Below are positions 32,588 to 43,362 of a stretch of DNA of 64,000 nt, one piece after another (the first letter of the stretch is position 1; every line of letters begins with the position of its first letter). A model generated the notes under the pieces. That model saw nothing but the letters and a program-made list of their open reading frames with translations, ran no database searches and was not told the origin of the DNA. The stretch covers positions 447,555,096 through 447,619,095 of the forward strand of contig JASDDO010000026.1 in the NCBI GenBank assembly GCA_030015575.1, in the 5' to 3' direction. The stretch comes from Agapanthus africanus (taxonomy: Eukaryota > Streptophyta > Magnoliopsida > Asparagales > Amaryllidaceae). The position numbers were made by a program, and so were the translations under genes.

Positions 32588-35500
32588 ATGACTGGACTTA
32601 AGTTACTTCTAGATAAAAACATATTGACAGGGCCAAACTACAAAGATTGGCTCAGGAATGTCAAATTGGCAATCTCTTACGACAAGCTGGGGTATCTTCT
32701 TACCAGCAAAGCTCCCCCCGTCCCAGGTCCCACCTCCAGCGTCGCGGATAAGGAAATCCGTAAGACTTGGGAGATTGACAGCGCGAAGGCCAGATGCCTC
32801 GTACTTGCCTCGATGGACAACGACCATCAGAGGAGGCACGAGAATATGGATTTGGAATCCATATTTCTTCATACAAAAGAACTGTATGGAGAGCAGTCTC
32901 GTATCGCAAGATACGAAGTGTCGAAGAAGTTATTTTCGACTAAGTTGGCCGTCGGATCATCGGTAGCGGACCACGTGCTTAAGATGATTGGCTACACTGA
33001 GGAGCTCGCGGAACTTGGGACCACGTTGGATAGTGAACTCTACACAGATATAATTCTCCAGTCCCTTCCATCCACTTACGCCCAGTTCATACTGAATTTC
33101 AACTTGCAAGAAAAGGAAGTTGAACTTTCAGAACTCCTCAACCTGCTGAGGAGCGCAGAGGGCACCCTACAGAAGGGTAGGGATACATCCACTTTGTTTG
33201 TAGGAGGATCTTCTTCTTCTAGGTCCAAGGCGAAAGCCAAGGGAAAGAAGAGGAAAGCCCCCGCCAAACCAAGGGGCGGTGTTAGTAAAGTGGGTGCGAA
33301 GGGAAAGGAAAAGGCAACAAAAATAGCGGGGAAGCTTGTTGGTAAAGAGGAATGCTTCTATTGTCACAAGAGTGGACACTGGAAGAAAGATTGCAGGGCT
33401 TGGAAAGCCAGGACACAGGAACTGAAGCAGGTTGCGGCTTCAGCTTCAGGTGTGTATGTTATTGAAAACTGTCTATCTATAAACTCTACTTCCTGGGTAT
33501 TGGATACCGGATCAGGATCTCATATCTGTAATTCTTTGCAGGCGTTGAGAAACCGTAGGGTTTTGAAGGCAGGTGACATGACCCTCAGAGTTGCGAACGG
33601 AGCTAGCATGGATGCTAAAGCCGTGGGGGACTATCACCTAGGAATGTCAGATGGACATGTTTTGGTTTTGCGTAATTGCTTTTTTGTACCCAACGCAACT
33701 TGTAATATCATTTCTGTATCTTTGGTTTCTAAAGAAGGTTATGAATTTGCGTTTGTAAGTAATGTTGTTAACATTCACCTTAATCAAGTTCTGATTGGGT
33801 CAGGTACATTGAGCAATGGTATATACGTATTAAACCAACCACAGATTTTCAATATCCAGAATACACACAAAAGAAAGTCTCCAGATATCAATCAGACTTT
33901 CTTATGGCATTGTAGACTGGGTCACATCAATGAGAGAAGGTTGACTAAGTTACATACAGAAGGATATTTGGATTCGTTCGAATATCAATCGTATGCCACT
34001 TGTCAATCCTGTCTCAAAGGAAAGATGACAAAGACTCCGTTCACTGGACACGGAGTAAGAGCGAGCGAGCTCTTGGGACTCGTACACAGCGACGTGTGCG
34101 GTCCAATGTCTACACATGCACGAAGCGGTTATTCTTACTTCATTACTTTTACGGATGATTTTTCAAGATACGGTTATGTCTTCTTAATGAAACATAAGTC
34201 CGAAGCTTTTGAAAAATTCCAGGAATTTAAGAATGAAGTAGAAAAACAGACCGGCAAAAGTATCAAGATTCTAAGATCGGATCGAGGTGGAGAATACTTA
34301 AGTGCCGAGTTCCTGAATTATTTAAAAGAGAATGGGATTCTCTCTCAGCTTACTCCTCCATACACCCCGCAACATAACGGTGTATCGGAGAGACGGAACC
34401 GGACCCTATTGGATATGGTACGGTCCATGATGAGTAACGCTGAGTTACCGCGATCATTCTGGGGGTATGCACTAGAATCAGCTGCGTACCTTTTGAACCG
34501 AGTTCCTACTAAGACTGTGCCTACTACACCATATGAGATGTGGTGTGGGAAGAGACCCCATCTCAGTCACATTAAGACTTGGGGAAGTCCAGCTTTTGTT
34601 AAAAAGCAGCATGCGGACAAGCTCGAGGCGCGCTCAGTACTGTGTAAGTTTGTGGGATATCCAAAGAATTCCAAGGGATATCTCTTCTACTACGAAGAGG
34701 AACAAAAAGTTCTTGTTTCTCGTCATGCCCACTTTCTAGAACATCAGTTCTTAGAAAAAGAATTAAGTGGGAGCGCAGTAGAACTAGAAGAAATTCCAGA
34801 ACCACAGACTATTACTGAAAGCTTAGTGGAACCAGAGGGTTCAAATGAACAGGACATTCCTACGCCGCTCCGCAGGAGTAGTAGGCAGTCTCATCCGCCC
34901 GAGAGATACTACGGTTTTCTCATAGACGGGGATAGAGAGGATTGCATCATAGATTATGATGAGCCTACTAGCTTCCAGCAGGCCGTTCAGAGCGTTGACT
35001 CGGTAAAATGGCTGGATGCAATGCGGACCGAAATGGAGTCCATGTACACCAACAAAGTATGGACGTTGGACATTGCTCCAGACGGGGTAAAACCCGTAGG
35101 ATGCAAGTGGATCTTCAAAAGGAAGATTGGTGTAGATGGACAGGTTGAGACCTATAAAGCTAGACTTGTAGCAAAGGGTTTCCGTCAAAGACCTGGCTTG
35201 GACTATAACGAAACCTTTTCTCCAGTGGCTATGCTGAAATCCATTCGGATCCTTCTTGCCATTGCTGCCTTCCACGATTATGAGATTTGGCAGATGGACG
35301 TAAAGACCGCTTTTCTAAATGGAAATTTAGAGGAGTGTGTCTATATGGATCAGCCAGAGGGTTTCATTCAGAGTGGGAGCAGCGGAAAGGTGTGCAAGTT
35401 GCTTAAGTCCATCTATGGACTAAAGCAGGCATCGCGGAGTTGGAACATCTGTTTTGATGAGACGGTCAAGGAATTTGACTTTATCAAAAATCCAGATGAA

Positions 35501-36538
35501 CCGTGCATCTATAGTAGATTTGTAGCGAGAACTGTGGTATTCCTTGTTTTATACGTGGATGACATTCTCTTAATAGGAAATGACATTCCTATGCTACAAT
35601 CTGTCAAGGGTTTCTTGTCACACAGGTTCTCCATGAAAGACCTGGGTGATGCCTCTTACATCCTGGGGATCCGGATCCATCGTGATAGATCCAAGAGGAT
35701 ATTAGGACTTTCACAGTCCAGGTACATCGACACCGTACTGAAAAGATTCAGTATGGAAGATTCCAAGCGCGGTAACTTACCGGCTTGTCACGGGATCACC
35801 CTCTCTAAAGAGATGTCTCCCAAGACTGATTTGGAGAGGGATCGCATGTCTATTATACCCTACGCTTCTGCGGTAGGCTCTATAATGTATGCGATGTTGT
35901 GTACCAGACCGGATGTAGCTTATGCACTGAGTGTAGTAAGCCGGTATCAGTCAAACCCTGGGGAGAAACATTGGATAGCGGTAAAGAACATTCTCAAGTA
36001 CCTGAGGAGGACTAAGGAGATGTTCTTGGTGTATGGCGGAAAAGACCTCCAGATTGAGGCCTTTGCTGACTCCAGCTTCCAGAGTGACAAGGATGATTCC
36101 AAGTCCATGTCGGGTTTTGTCTTTACCCTCAATGGAGGGGCGGTGTGTTGGAAGAGTTCCAAACAGGAAACCGTTGCAGACTCGACTATGGAAGCGGAAT
36201 ACATCGCTGCATCTGATGCCGCAAAAGAAGCTGTCTGGATAAGGAAGTTCTTAAAAGAACTTCAGGTGGTTCCGTCCATTGTTGACCCAGTACCTCTGTA
36301 TTGCGACAACAACGGGGCTATAGCTTTAGCAAAGGAACCCAGGTCCCATCAGAGATCCAGGCACATCTTGAGGCGGTATCACCTGATCAGGGAGATCGTG
36401 GATCGCAAGGAGATCGAGGTTCGGAGGGTTGCTTCAGAAGAGAACACTGCAGATCCATTCACCAAGGCCCTACCCCAGACTCAGTTCGAGCGGCTGATCG
36501 AGATGATAGGTCTTCGATACGCCAGTACATGGCCTTAG
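32588..36538 (+). CDS. E4 gag-pol polyprotein (Ty1/copia)
   Basis: 1,316 residues from the first ATG (MTGLK), which matches the E1 start. The frame is open back to a GTG at 32552, so I use the ATG. Numbering from 32552: GAG domain to about 210, Lys-rich linker, zinc knuckle CFYCHKSGHWKKDC 268-281, protease DTG 318-320, integrase zinc site H453, H458, C484, C487 and catalytic D514, D577, E613 (35 residues between the last two), reverse transcriptase with YVDD 1001-1004, and RNase H with D1172, E1214, D1252 and D1301. The gene order protease-integrase-RT-RNase H defines copia. No stops, frameshifts or lost catalytic residues are visible. The product would be cut by its own protease inside cytoplasmic particles. 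The splice-like signals upstream could give a leaderless mRNA. Confidence 0.96.
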   Translation: MTGLKLLLDKNILTGPNYKDWLRNVKLAISYDKLGYLLTSKAPPVPGPTSSVADKEIRKTWEIDSAKARCLVLASMDNDHQRRHENMDLESIFLHTKELYGEQSRIARYEVSKKLFSTKLAVGSSVADHVLKMIGYTEELAELGTTLDSELYTDIILQSLPSTYAQFILNFNLQEKEVELSELLNLLRSAEGTLQKGRDTSTLFVGGSSSSRSKAKAKGKKRKAPAKPRGGVSKVGAKGKEKATKIAGKLVGKEECFYCHKSGHWKKDCRAWKARTQELKQVAASASGVYVIENCLSINSTSWVLDTGSGSHICNSLQALRNRRVLKAGDMTLRVANGASMDAKAVGDYHLGMSDGHVLVLRNCFFVPNATCNIISVSLVSKEGYEFAFVSNVVNIHLNQVLIGSGTLSNGIYVLNQPQIFNIQNTHKRKSPDINQTFLWHCRLGHINERRLTKLHTEGYLDSFEYQSYATCQSCLKGKMTKTPFTGHGVRASELLGLVHSDVCGPMSTHARSGYSYFITFTDDFSRYGYVFLMKHKSEAFEKFQEFKNEVEKQTGKSIKILRSDRGGEYLSAEFLNYLKENGILSQLTPPYTPQHNGVSERRNRTLLDMVRSMMSNAELPRSFWGYALESAAYLLNRVPTKTVPTTPYEMWCGKRPHLSHIKTWGSPAFVKKQHADKLEARSVLCKFVGYPKNSKGYLFYYEEEQKVLVSRHAHFLEHQFLEKELSGSAVELEEIPEPQTITESLVEPEGSNEQDIPTPLRRSSRQSHPPERYYGFLIDGDREDCIIDYDEPTSFQQAVQSVDSVKWLDAMRTEMESMYTNKVWTLDIAPDGVKPVGCKWIFKRKIGVDGQVETYKARLVAKGFRQRPGLDYNETFSPVAMLKSIRILLAIAAFHDYEIWQMDVKTAFLNGNLEECVYMDQPEGFIQSGSSGKVCKLLKSIYGLKQASRSWNICFDETVKEFDFIKNPDEPCIYSRFVARTVVFLVLYVDDILLIGNDIPMLQSVKGFLSHRFSMKDLGDASYILGIRIHRDRSKRILGLSQSRYIDTVLKRFSMEDSKRGNLPACHGITLSKEMSPKTDLERDRMSIIPYASAVGSIMYAMLCTRPDVAYALSVVSRYQSNPGEKHWIAVKNILKYLRRTKEMFLVYGGKDLQIEAFADSSFQSDKDDSKSMSGFVFTLNGGAVCWKSSKQETVADSTMEAEYIAASDAAKEAVWIRKFLKELQVVPSIVDPVPLYCDNNGAIALAKEPRSHQRSRHILRRYHLIREIVDRKEIEVRRVASEENTADPFTKALPQTQFERLIEMIGLRYASTWP

Positions 36539-36541
36539 TGC

Positions 36542-36552
36542 AAGTGGGAGAT
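36542..36552 (+). other. E4 polypurine tract
   Basis: AAGTGGGAGAT directly before the 3' LTR. Confidence 0.88.
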
Positions 36553-38630
36553 TGTTAGTGTATATGCCCTAGAGGCCATTACTGTATCATACTAGTTTGT
36601 ATATTACTTAATGGAAGCTTGGGATATTCACCTTGTATAAACAATCTTGCTCAATATAGTAGTATGCTACTTGGTTTGTTTCTACTTCAATGTGTACTTG
36701 TGTTTATTTCAGTATATCACTTATACACATTAGTGGAGCCCTTAGGATCTTTGCTTGATTACCAGCGTTGTGATGGCAGTCACACTAGTGGGGGCTGGGT
36801 AATCTATAGGCACATCCTTTTACAGGTCCCTAGTCGTAGGACTATCGAGACAGGGCATCGATACTCCGGAGTAGACTAGCGTATGCGCTTCTCATCCCAG
36901 TGTGGGAGATGGTCTGTCCCACAGCCATCAGTACGTCGTACTGGAGATAGTATACGGGTGCTCGTTGGGTTACGAGTACACTGGACAGGACTCGTCGGGA
37001 ACTGACAGGTTGGTATTATACCTATCGTCAGTTATCAGTTCCCAGGTGACATGAGTACAGCTTAGTCCGCTGACTTGACACTGACACTTCGCCTCGAGTG
37101 TGTTCCCACTGCACTTTGATCACTACCCTACCACGGCTCAAAGGAGTCGTGCAAACAGGTGGTGGTTGGGTGCAGTCCCGAAGCACTTGGAGGCAGTGAC
37201 GGTTAGACAGGATTCGTCTCTCCCGGTATTGGGGGTTGACATCGCGCTGTGTCTAGGAGAGCCATTACACGAGTAGTCCCTGGCCAGGGCAAGCGAGATA
37301 TACTGGTAGGTTTCCAGTGTTATCTCAGGGTGTTTTGGGCTTCACTCCGACACGACTTGTACCGCTATTGGGGGACTGACGTTTTACCGCCCCCTAGGCC
37401 CGCCATGCGATGTATCAGACGAACAGACCGGACTGTACGGAGAATGTCACATTCAGACTCAGTAGGAGTTCAGATGGGGTTTCACCTCGTCAGCCTTCTT
37501 GTCGGCATCTACCTGGGGACCGTTACGCACAGCTAGTGCCGCTTGCGGTCTGTGGTTAAACCCACTGCCAGCGTAGTGTCGAGTCTTTAGAGTCCCACAC
37601 AGAGGGTATTCGCCTCTGGGCAAAACAGAGTGGAGGTCGCATGGTTTTGCGACAGGGTTCGTTCTCATCCGCGCACTTGTGCACGTTTGGAGTCCGGACG
37701 GATTATACTGGCAGGCTCTGGTTTGAGCCAGATACTGGTATATGTTTTGGGGGTTGCTTTTTATTCTTGGTATTCTTGTTCCTCGGAACGAGAATGCAGG
37801 TGTGTATGCACAGTTGCTTGAGGCGGAGAATGAGGTTTTTCATTAGGGTTTCGGATCGGGTGCGTATGCACAGTTGACAGTTATCTTTTTCCAAACCCTA
37901 ATGGATTTGTATATTATCTATTAATAATAGTAATTAAATGAGAATTATGTTATGGTTGATTTTTTGTTGACTTGTTGACCTTGGTTGACTTGTTGACCTT
38001 TGACCACCATCATGCTTTGAAGATCCTCCTTGATTCATGCTTACACTTCATTTAAAGAAGCATGATAGTGGTCATTCCTAAAATAACCATCAACTATTCT
38101 TATTTCAATTATTATCATTTAGATAATTCTTTTCTTTTTGCAATATGGTTGCAAGAAAGAGAAAATATTGCTCATTCTATCATTCTCACTCTCTCTCCTC
38201 ATTTCATCTTCTTCTTCCTCTTGAAAAGAGAAACCTTCTCATGTGTTGAGAATCATTCTCTTTAGATAGAAAAGCAAACCCTAATCACTCTCTACTCATT
38301 CTAGGATGAAGGTTTAGCAAGCCGGAAACCCTAGTTCACTCAAAGATCGAGGAAGAGCCCAAAGTCGAACCTTCGAGGTGGATCCATCTTCGACGGGAGA
38401 AGGCGACGAAAAGAGAACCATCAACCTCTACAAGGTTTGAAGAAGAAGGAGTTCAAGTTTAGGTATAACCATCTTCCATAGTAGCTAACTCTCTTTAGCT
38501 TGTTAACTAGTTTTAGTTTAGACAACGATCCCGACAAAGTTTAGTCCATGTTGCCTCTTGCGATAAAAATTCGTTTTTTATACCGTTTCCGCCTCCCCGT
38601 AAGTACCGGGGGTCGCAATATGGACTTACA
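36553..38630 (+). repeat. E4 3' LTR
   Basis: 2,078 bp at a constant offset of 8,063 from the 5' LTR; no difference seen by eye. Confidence 0.95.
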
Positions 38631-38635
38631 GCTTT
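38631..38635. other. Target-site duplication of E4, right copy (GCTTT)
   Basis: Matches 28485-28489. Confidence 0.93.
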
Positions 38636-39586
38636 TTCCGGCTTGACAGAGTAATTCTTCACCTGCCGAACCTTCATCTTTTTCTGTCGGCGGAGATAGT
38701 CTTGATCTATTACGGAGTCTTGGACTTGACACCAGACCTTGTAAATTTTAGAGGACAGCCGTTGAGGGGGCTGCTCTAGCTTCTTTTCCGTATCATTCTC
38801 CACGGGTGGAGGAGATCTCTTCAGCACTGCAGTAGGAGAGTTTCTGCGCACCATGTTCAGCGGCTCAAAGAGGTTCCCGGTTGGAACAGCAACATCGATC
38901 CCCACCGTTGGAGCTGGTGGAGTAAATCCAGAAGGGGAGTTGCCCCCAGCCTTCCTTACTCGGCGCCAGTGGCGACGTCGAGCGCGTCGTGCGGATGGAG
39001 TTGTTTCGGCCGTAGGGGAGACTTCGTCATGCCCCCTGCTTTGAGGAGAGACCGTTATTGGTGCTAGCCTGTCAAAGACTGACACCGGTTGAGAAGCAAT
39101 GTCTAATCTGTCAAAGACAGACCTCTGGGCAGGGGAAGCAGCTTTGAGGACCTCGCCTGGAGCAGCAACCGGAATGGCCAGCCTTGTAAAAATTAACTTC
39201 TTGGAAGGAGGAGCCTTTCCAGTAATTTTGTCCGCTTGAGCCGGGATGGCTATCCGCTTTGGGATGGCAGCTTCGGGTATCGCGGGCTTATAGACATTCT
39301 GGCCCAGTCTTTTGAAAACTGAGGTATTGAAGTTGGACGACCCGTTGAGAGGGGCCACGGTAGTTAGAAGATGATCAAAGACCGATTTCTTTGGAGCTTC
39401 TTGCGACGTCGTTGGGGTATCGAAGCTCATCGGTGGGAGAATGGTCCCGAAGAATAGTCCAGTGGTGGCTTGAATTACCTGCTCCACTGGCATCTTAAAA
39501 AGGGAGGCCGCTTGGGGCCCATAAGTCACTCCTCCAGCAAGGACGGAGCGAGAGTTGCAGTTGCAGGTAGTGCAGTTTGAAGCCAT
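38631..39586 (-). pseudogene. E2 first ORF, 5' part, with SVFDRL repeats
   Basis: Starts at the ATG at 39586 (MASNCTTCNC, a small Cys cluster) and is cut at 38631 by E4. With the 3' part it was about 397 residues. It contains five or six variants of SVFDRL (SVFDHL, SVFKRL, LIFTRL, SVFDRL twice), then an Arg-rich block RRARRRHWRRVRKAGG and a Pro-rich tail. I recall SVFDRL-like repeats from plant Tat-type gypsy proteins, but I cannot name a function. It lies between the primer site and gag, the place where Ogre elements carry an extra ORF1. The frame also opens upstream to 39679. Confidence 0.65.
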
Positions 39587-39712
39587 TGATCTTCTGTTTT
39601 CTGCACGGAGCAAGACACCAAATCTTAGTACCTTGAATCTACAGGCAACCGCAGCAAGCCGCGATTCGTTCGCGAACACGACACAAGAAGTGTGGAGTGG
39701 AAAGAGGAAAAG

Positions 39713-39730
39713 GTCCCACCGGGCGTGCCA
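39713..39730 (-). other. E2 primer-binding site
   Basis: The minus strand reads TGGCACGCCCGGTGGGAC, five bases inside the 5' LTR. TGG fits pairing to a tRNA 3' CCA end and the complement has a plausible T-arm and acceptor stem. I cannot name the tRNA from memory. It is not the Met-initiator type used by the copia elements. Confidence 0.75.
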
Positions 39731-41290
39731 GAATCTGTTCCCCTCCGAACGGCGGCCGAGACATGGGCGTCTCGCCTGAGGTTCGGGGCAGATGCTAATT
39801 GGTGCTATCCGTCTACCTCTCCGAAGATGCCAAGTTGATTTATGGCACCATGTATCGAAGGTTTAAACGGATGCGTCCGATGTAGCAGACTTCGTCAGAT
39901 TCCCCCTCGCTTGAGGGGTTTTTGATTGTGGGGACGCTCTTCCCTGCAGGCGCAAGCCCCTGCAGTTAATTACGCTACCGCATTGCGGTAACAACTTTCT
40001 CCTTCTCCAGCTGGTCACTTCGTGTCGTGGGTGTTTGTTTTGTTTGTGGTTGCCCGTGGATTGTATACGGAGACTAATTTATGTCGTCGCCCGTAGGACG
40101 TGGATTAGTCCAAATCCGTGTTTTCTTAGATTTGGGTTTGGGGTTTTGGTTTGAGGATACGTTAGCCATATTTGAGGCTAAGATCAACTCAAACGTTTGT
40201 TAAGGATACGTTAGTCCAGTTTGAGACTAAGATCAACTTAACGGGATCGTTTAGATCCGACAAAGGAGCGTTTGGGCTCTATTGTTCCAGTTTAGGGACC
40301 TAGTGGTCCATTGAATGTATGGCCGTCGGGACCCATCACCTCTCTGACGACGTTGAAGGATTACAACGACAGATGTCAGAGGAGTTCAGAGATGTACCCT
40401 TGAGCCAGAGTTAATTGGGGGGATTCATAGTCCAGTCTGTTTGAAGGTTTAAGGATACGTTAGCCATTTTTGAGGCTAAGATCAACTTAAACGGTTGTTA
40501 AGGATACGTTAGTCCAGTTTGGGACTAAGATCGACTTAACGGGATTGTTTAGATCCGACAAAAGAGCAATTGGCTCTATTGTTCCAGTTTAGGGACATGG
40601 TGGTCCATTACCAGTTTAGGGACATGGTGGTCCATTACCAGTTTAGGGACATGGTGGTCCAATGCCAGTTTAGGGACGTAGTGGTCCATTTCCAGTTTAG
40701 GGACGTAGTGGTCCAATGGTAGTTTAAGGACGCATAAGTCCATGGGTTTAAGGACCCCACAGTCCATATGGGTGTGTTTAAGGACGCATTAGTCCGTTAG
40801 TTTAAGGACGCATAAGTCCGCGGGTTTAAGGACCCCACAGTCCGTATCTTAGTTTAAGGACGCATAAGTCCATGAGTTTAAGGACCCCACAGTCCGTGTT
40901 GATGTGTGGTTGTCGGGACCCGTCACCTCTCTGAAGACGTTGAAGGATTACAACGACAAATATCAGAGGAGTTCAGAGATGTACCCTCGAACCAATGAGT
41001 TGGTTGAAAGAGCAGATGTGCTCAGTTCAAGATGATTTGAGGACTTATGGCCAATTTGGGCTAAGTCCAATTATGTTTGAAATATTGGCCCTCTGTTAGT
41101 CCATTGAAGGAGAGGCTTTGCCTCTAAAAACTTAGCCAATTGGGCTAAAGCTAGTGTTAAACACTACAGACCAACAGTGTTGAACACTGGGAACAGAGTT
41201 TTTTAAATTAGTGTTAAACACTAAGCAAATCAGTGTTGAACACTGCAAATAGAGTTTTCCAATTAGTGTTAAACACTAAGGAGGGAGGGG

Positions 41291-43140
41291 TCACGTGCGG
41301 ACACGTGAGAGCACCCTGATTTCCCTTATTTTATTCAGCAGGTAAGTATTTAACACCTTTAATTTCCTAGCCATCACGTGTGGGCACGTGATAGGCATCC
41401 ATCCATTCGATATTAAAGGGATTCGTTAGGGGTCACGTGGGGACACGTGAGGGCGCCCTAAATGTGAAGCCAGATCTCCTTTGTTTTATCCTCAAATCTG
41501 CGAATAAGTGTTAAACACTTTTCATCTTTATTTTAGAGCATCACGTGTTGGCACGTGATGGGGGTTTATGCATCGAATATTACAGCACTTGCTGAGGGGT
41601 CACGTGGGGACACGTGAGAGCGCCCAAAGCTTCTTTTCTTTTGTTTTGCCATTAAGTGTTAAACACTTTCATTTTTATTTTAGAGCATCACGTGTTGGCA
41701 CGTGATGGGGATCTGTGCGCCAATTGTTAAAGCATTTGCTGAGGGGTCACGTGATAACACGTGAAAGCGCCCAAAGCTTTCATTCCTTTTGCTTTTTCTT
41801 TCTGCGTTCTGGGAATCACGTGGGAGCACGTGGGGTGATGCTTCAAAGTTCTTTGCAGGGGATCTTTTCATGGGTCACGTGGGGGCACGTGACCCTAGTT
41901 CTTTTCATGAACAGAGATCTTTTAAGAATTGAATTCTTTGTAGGGTTAAACCCTAATTATGATTTTGGAGGAATTAAATTCCTATCGTGAAAGAATTAAA
42001 TTCTTATTTAGGATAAAACCCTGATTTCTTTTCAAAGGAATTAAATTCCCAGATATGTAAAAGAATTAAATTCTTGATTAGGGTTAAACCCTAGTTTTAT
42101 TTTAGGAGAATTAAATTCTCAAAACTCAGTTCCCCTTCTAAGTTTAGGATTTGCATGGCAGGATCTCAACCCGATGAGAATTAAATTCTCATCCTATAGG
42201 GAGATGTGCTCTGTACAGATCTTCTACCAGAAGAAGAACTAAGTTCTTCTTTTTTTTTATAAGAGTTAAACTCTTGAATTTTGAGAATTAAATTCTCTTT
42301 TTGAAGTTAATCTTTTCCCTTTTCTCACCTAGGGTTTTTCTTTTGCAGAGAATTAAATTCTCCTCTCTTTGCTTTTTCTTCTCTTGAGAATTAAATTCTC
42401 CTCCCTCTGTTTTTCTCTCCAAAAAGTAGATCCCTTCTCTTCTCTTCTTGGCTCCTATTTATAGGAGAAGGAAGAGAATCAATTTGTTTAGTAAATCTCT
42501 CATTGAGAGATTTGATTTGTATGTTGAGAGATTTGATTTATATTTATCATTAATCTGGGCCTTTAGATCATTCAGTGAATTTTATTCACCGTGGATTTTA
42601 AATACAAAAGATATTCTATTTGTTATCCTGGTGAGATTTTCAGGGAAATCTTTCCTTGTCCAAGGTTTTTCCATAAATTGGTGATTTTTAATCATCCTTG
42701 GATTTTTAATCCAACGGTTCCCCATGACCCTTTTCCATTTGGAAAGATTCAGAAACTTTTAGAATTTAATTCTATTAAATTATAATGCTTTTAAAGCCAG
42801 TCACGTGCTGGCACGTGACCTTTGGTCACGTGTGAGCACGTGACCCCCAATTGGGTTCCTTTCTCAGCCGCTTATTTATGTTTCAGTTTTAACCATCACG
42901 TGTCAACACGTGACCATTGGTCACGTGTAAGCACGTGATACCTCGTTGAGGTATTTTCTGACTTTTAGAATTAAATTCTATTCATTATTTTAGAGGCTTT
43001 AAAAGCCCATCACGTGTCTGCACGTGACCCATGGTCACGTGTGAGCACGTGATGCCCCATTGGGGTCTTTTCTGAGTTTTTATTGTATTTTTTAACTCCT
43101 CCAGCGGGTTCTTAAAAGCCCATCACGTGTGGACACGTAA
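41291..43140. promoter_or_regulatory. Sixteen double G-boxes, right LTR
   Basis: Same 16 pairs as 8571-10420 at a constant offset of 32,720, all with a four-base spacer. Confidence 0.88.
42456..42463 (-). promoter_or_regulatory. TATA box of E2, right (5') LTR
   Basis: TATAAATA on the minus strand within a 16-bp palindrome. This copy would drive E2 transcription leftward. Confidence 0.65.
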
Positions 43141-43357
43141 TTCCTCATAACTTTTGATTCCGGATGAATTACGAGGCCCATAATATATCAAATCGAAGGG
43201 TTTTTCGAGCCTCTTTCGATACCATCAGAATTTATCTTTTTCTCATTCGGGAGTTTATCAAAAAACAGCCCGGAAGATACTGGTTTCCATTTTCTTAAGC
43301 GTATCGCCGCCATTTGATACCTTGGGCTCTTTTGCGCAGAAATTTTTAGCGGGAACA

Positions 43358-43362
43358 CTCTA
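43358..43362. other. Target-site duplication of E2, right copy (CTCTA)
   Basis: Matches 7011-7015. Confidence 0.92.

Larger units (their letters stand above)
28490..38630 (+). mobile_element. E4: complete, apparently intact Ty1/copia element nested in E2
   Basis: 10,141 bp with 2,078-bp LTRs in which I saw no differences, a GCTTT duplication, primer site, leader, single open gag-pol frame and polypurine tract. It is related to E3 but a different family: the LTRs align patchily and the leader motifs differ. It inserted into the first E2 ORF. Everything needed for autonomous movement appears to be present. Confidence 0.96.
7016..43357 (-). mobile_element. E2: pol-less gypsy-type LTR retrotransposon carrying E3 and E4
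   Basis: A complete element bounded by 3,622-bp direct repeats starting TGTTCCC and ending GGGAACA, with a 5-bp CTCTA duplication. A primer site (39713-39730) and polypurine tract (10638-10655) fix the minus orientation. Removing E3 and E4 with their duplications leaves about 16.5 kb. The coding part is one broken frame with a Tat/Ogre-like gag. I found no protease, reverse transcriptase, RNase H or integrase, so it is non-autonomous (LARD-like). About 5.4 kb between gag and the 3' LTR is tandem repeats. The two LTRs differ at only about 20-25 sites by eye and have no net length difference, so insertion was fairly recent. Confidence 0.92.
39736..43357 (-). repeat. E2 5' LTR (right copy)
   Basis: 3,622 bp, collinear with 7016-10637. 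Inverted-repeat words are better preserved here: all 13 GGAC-N6-GTCC words are intact, and CAGTGTTGAACACTG near 41175 is perfect here but broken in the left copy. Confidence 0.93.

Noticed and set aside
38513..38630. C-terminal end of the minus-strand frame that starts at 39679
   Set aside because: This part is E4 LTR sequence read by chance; the real ORF is cut at 38631 and resumes at 28484.
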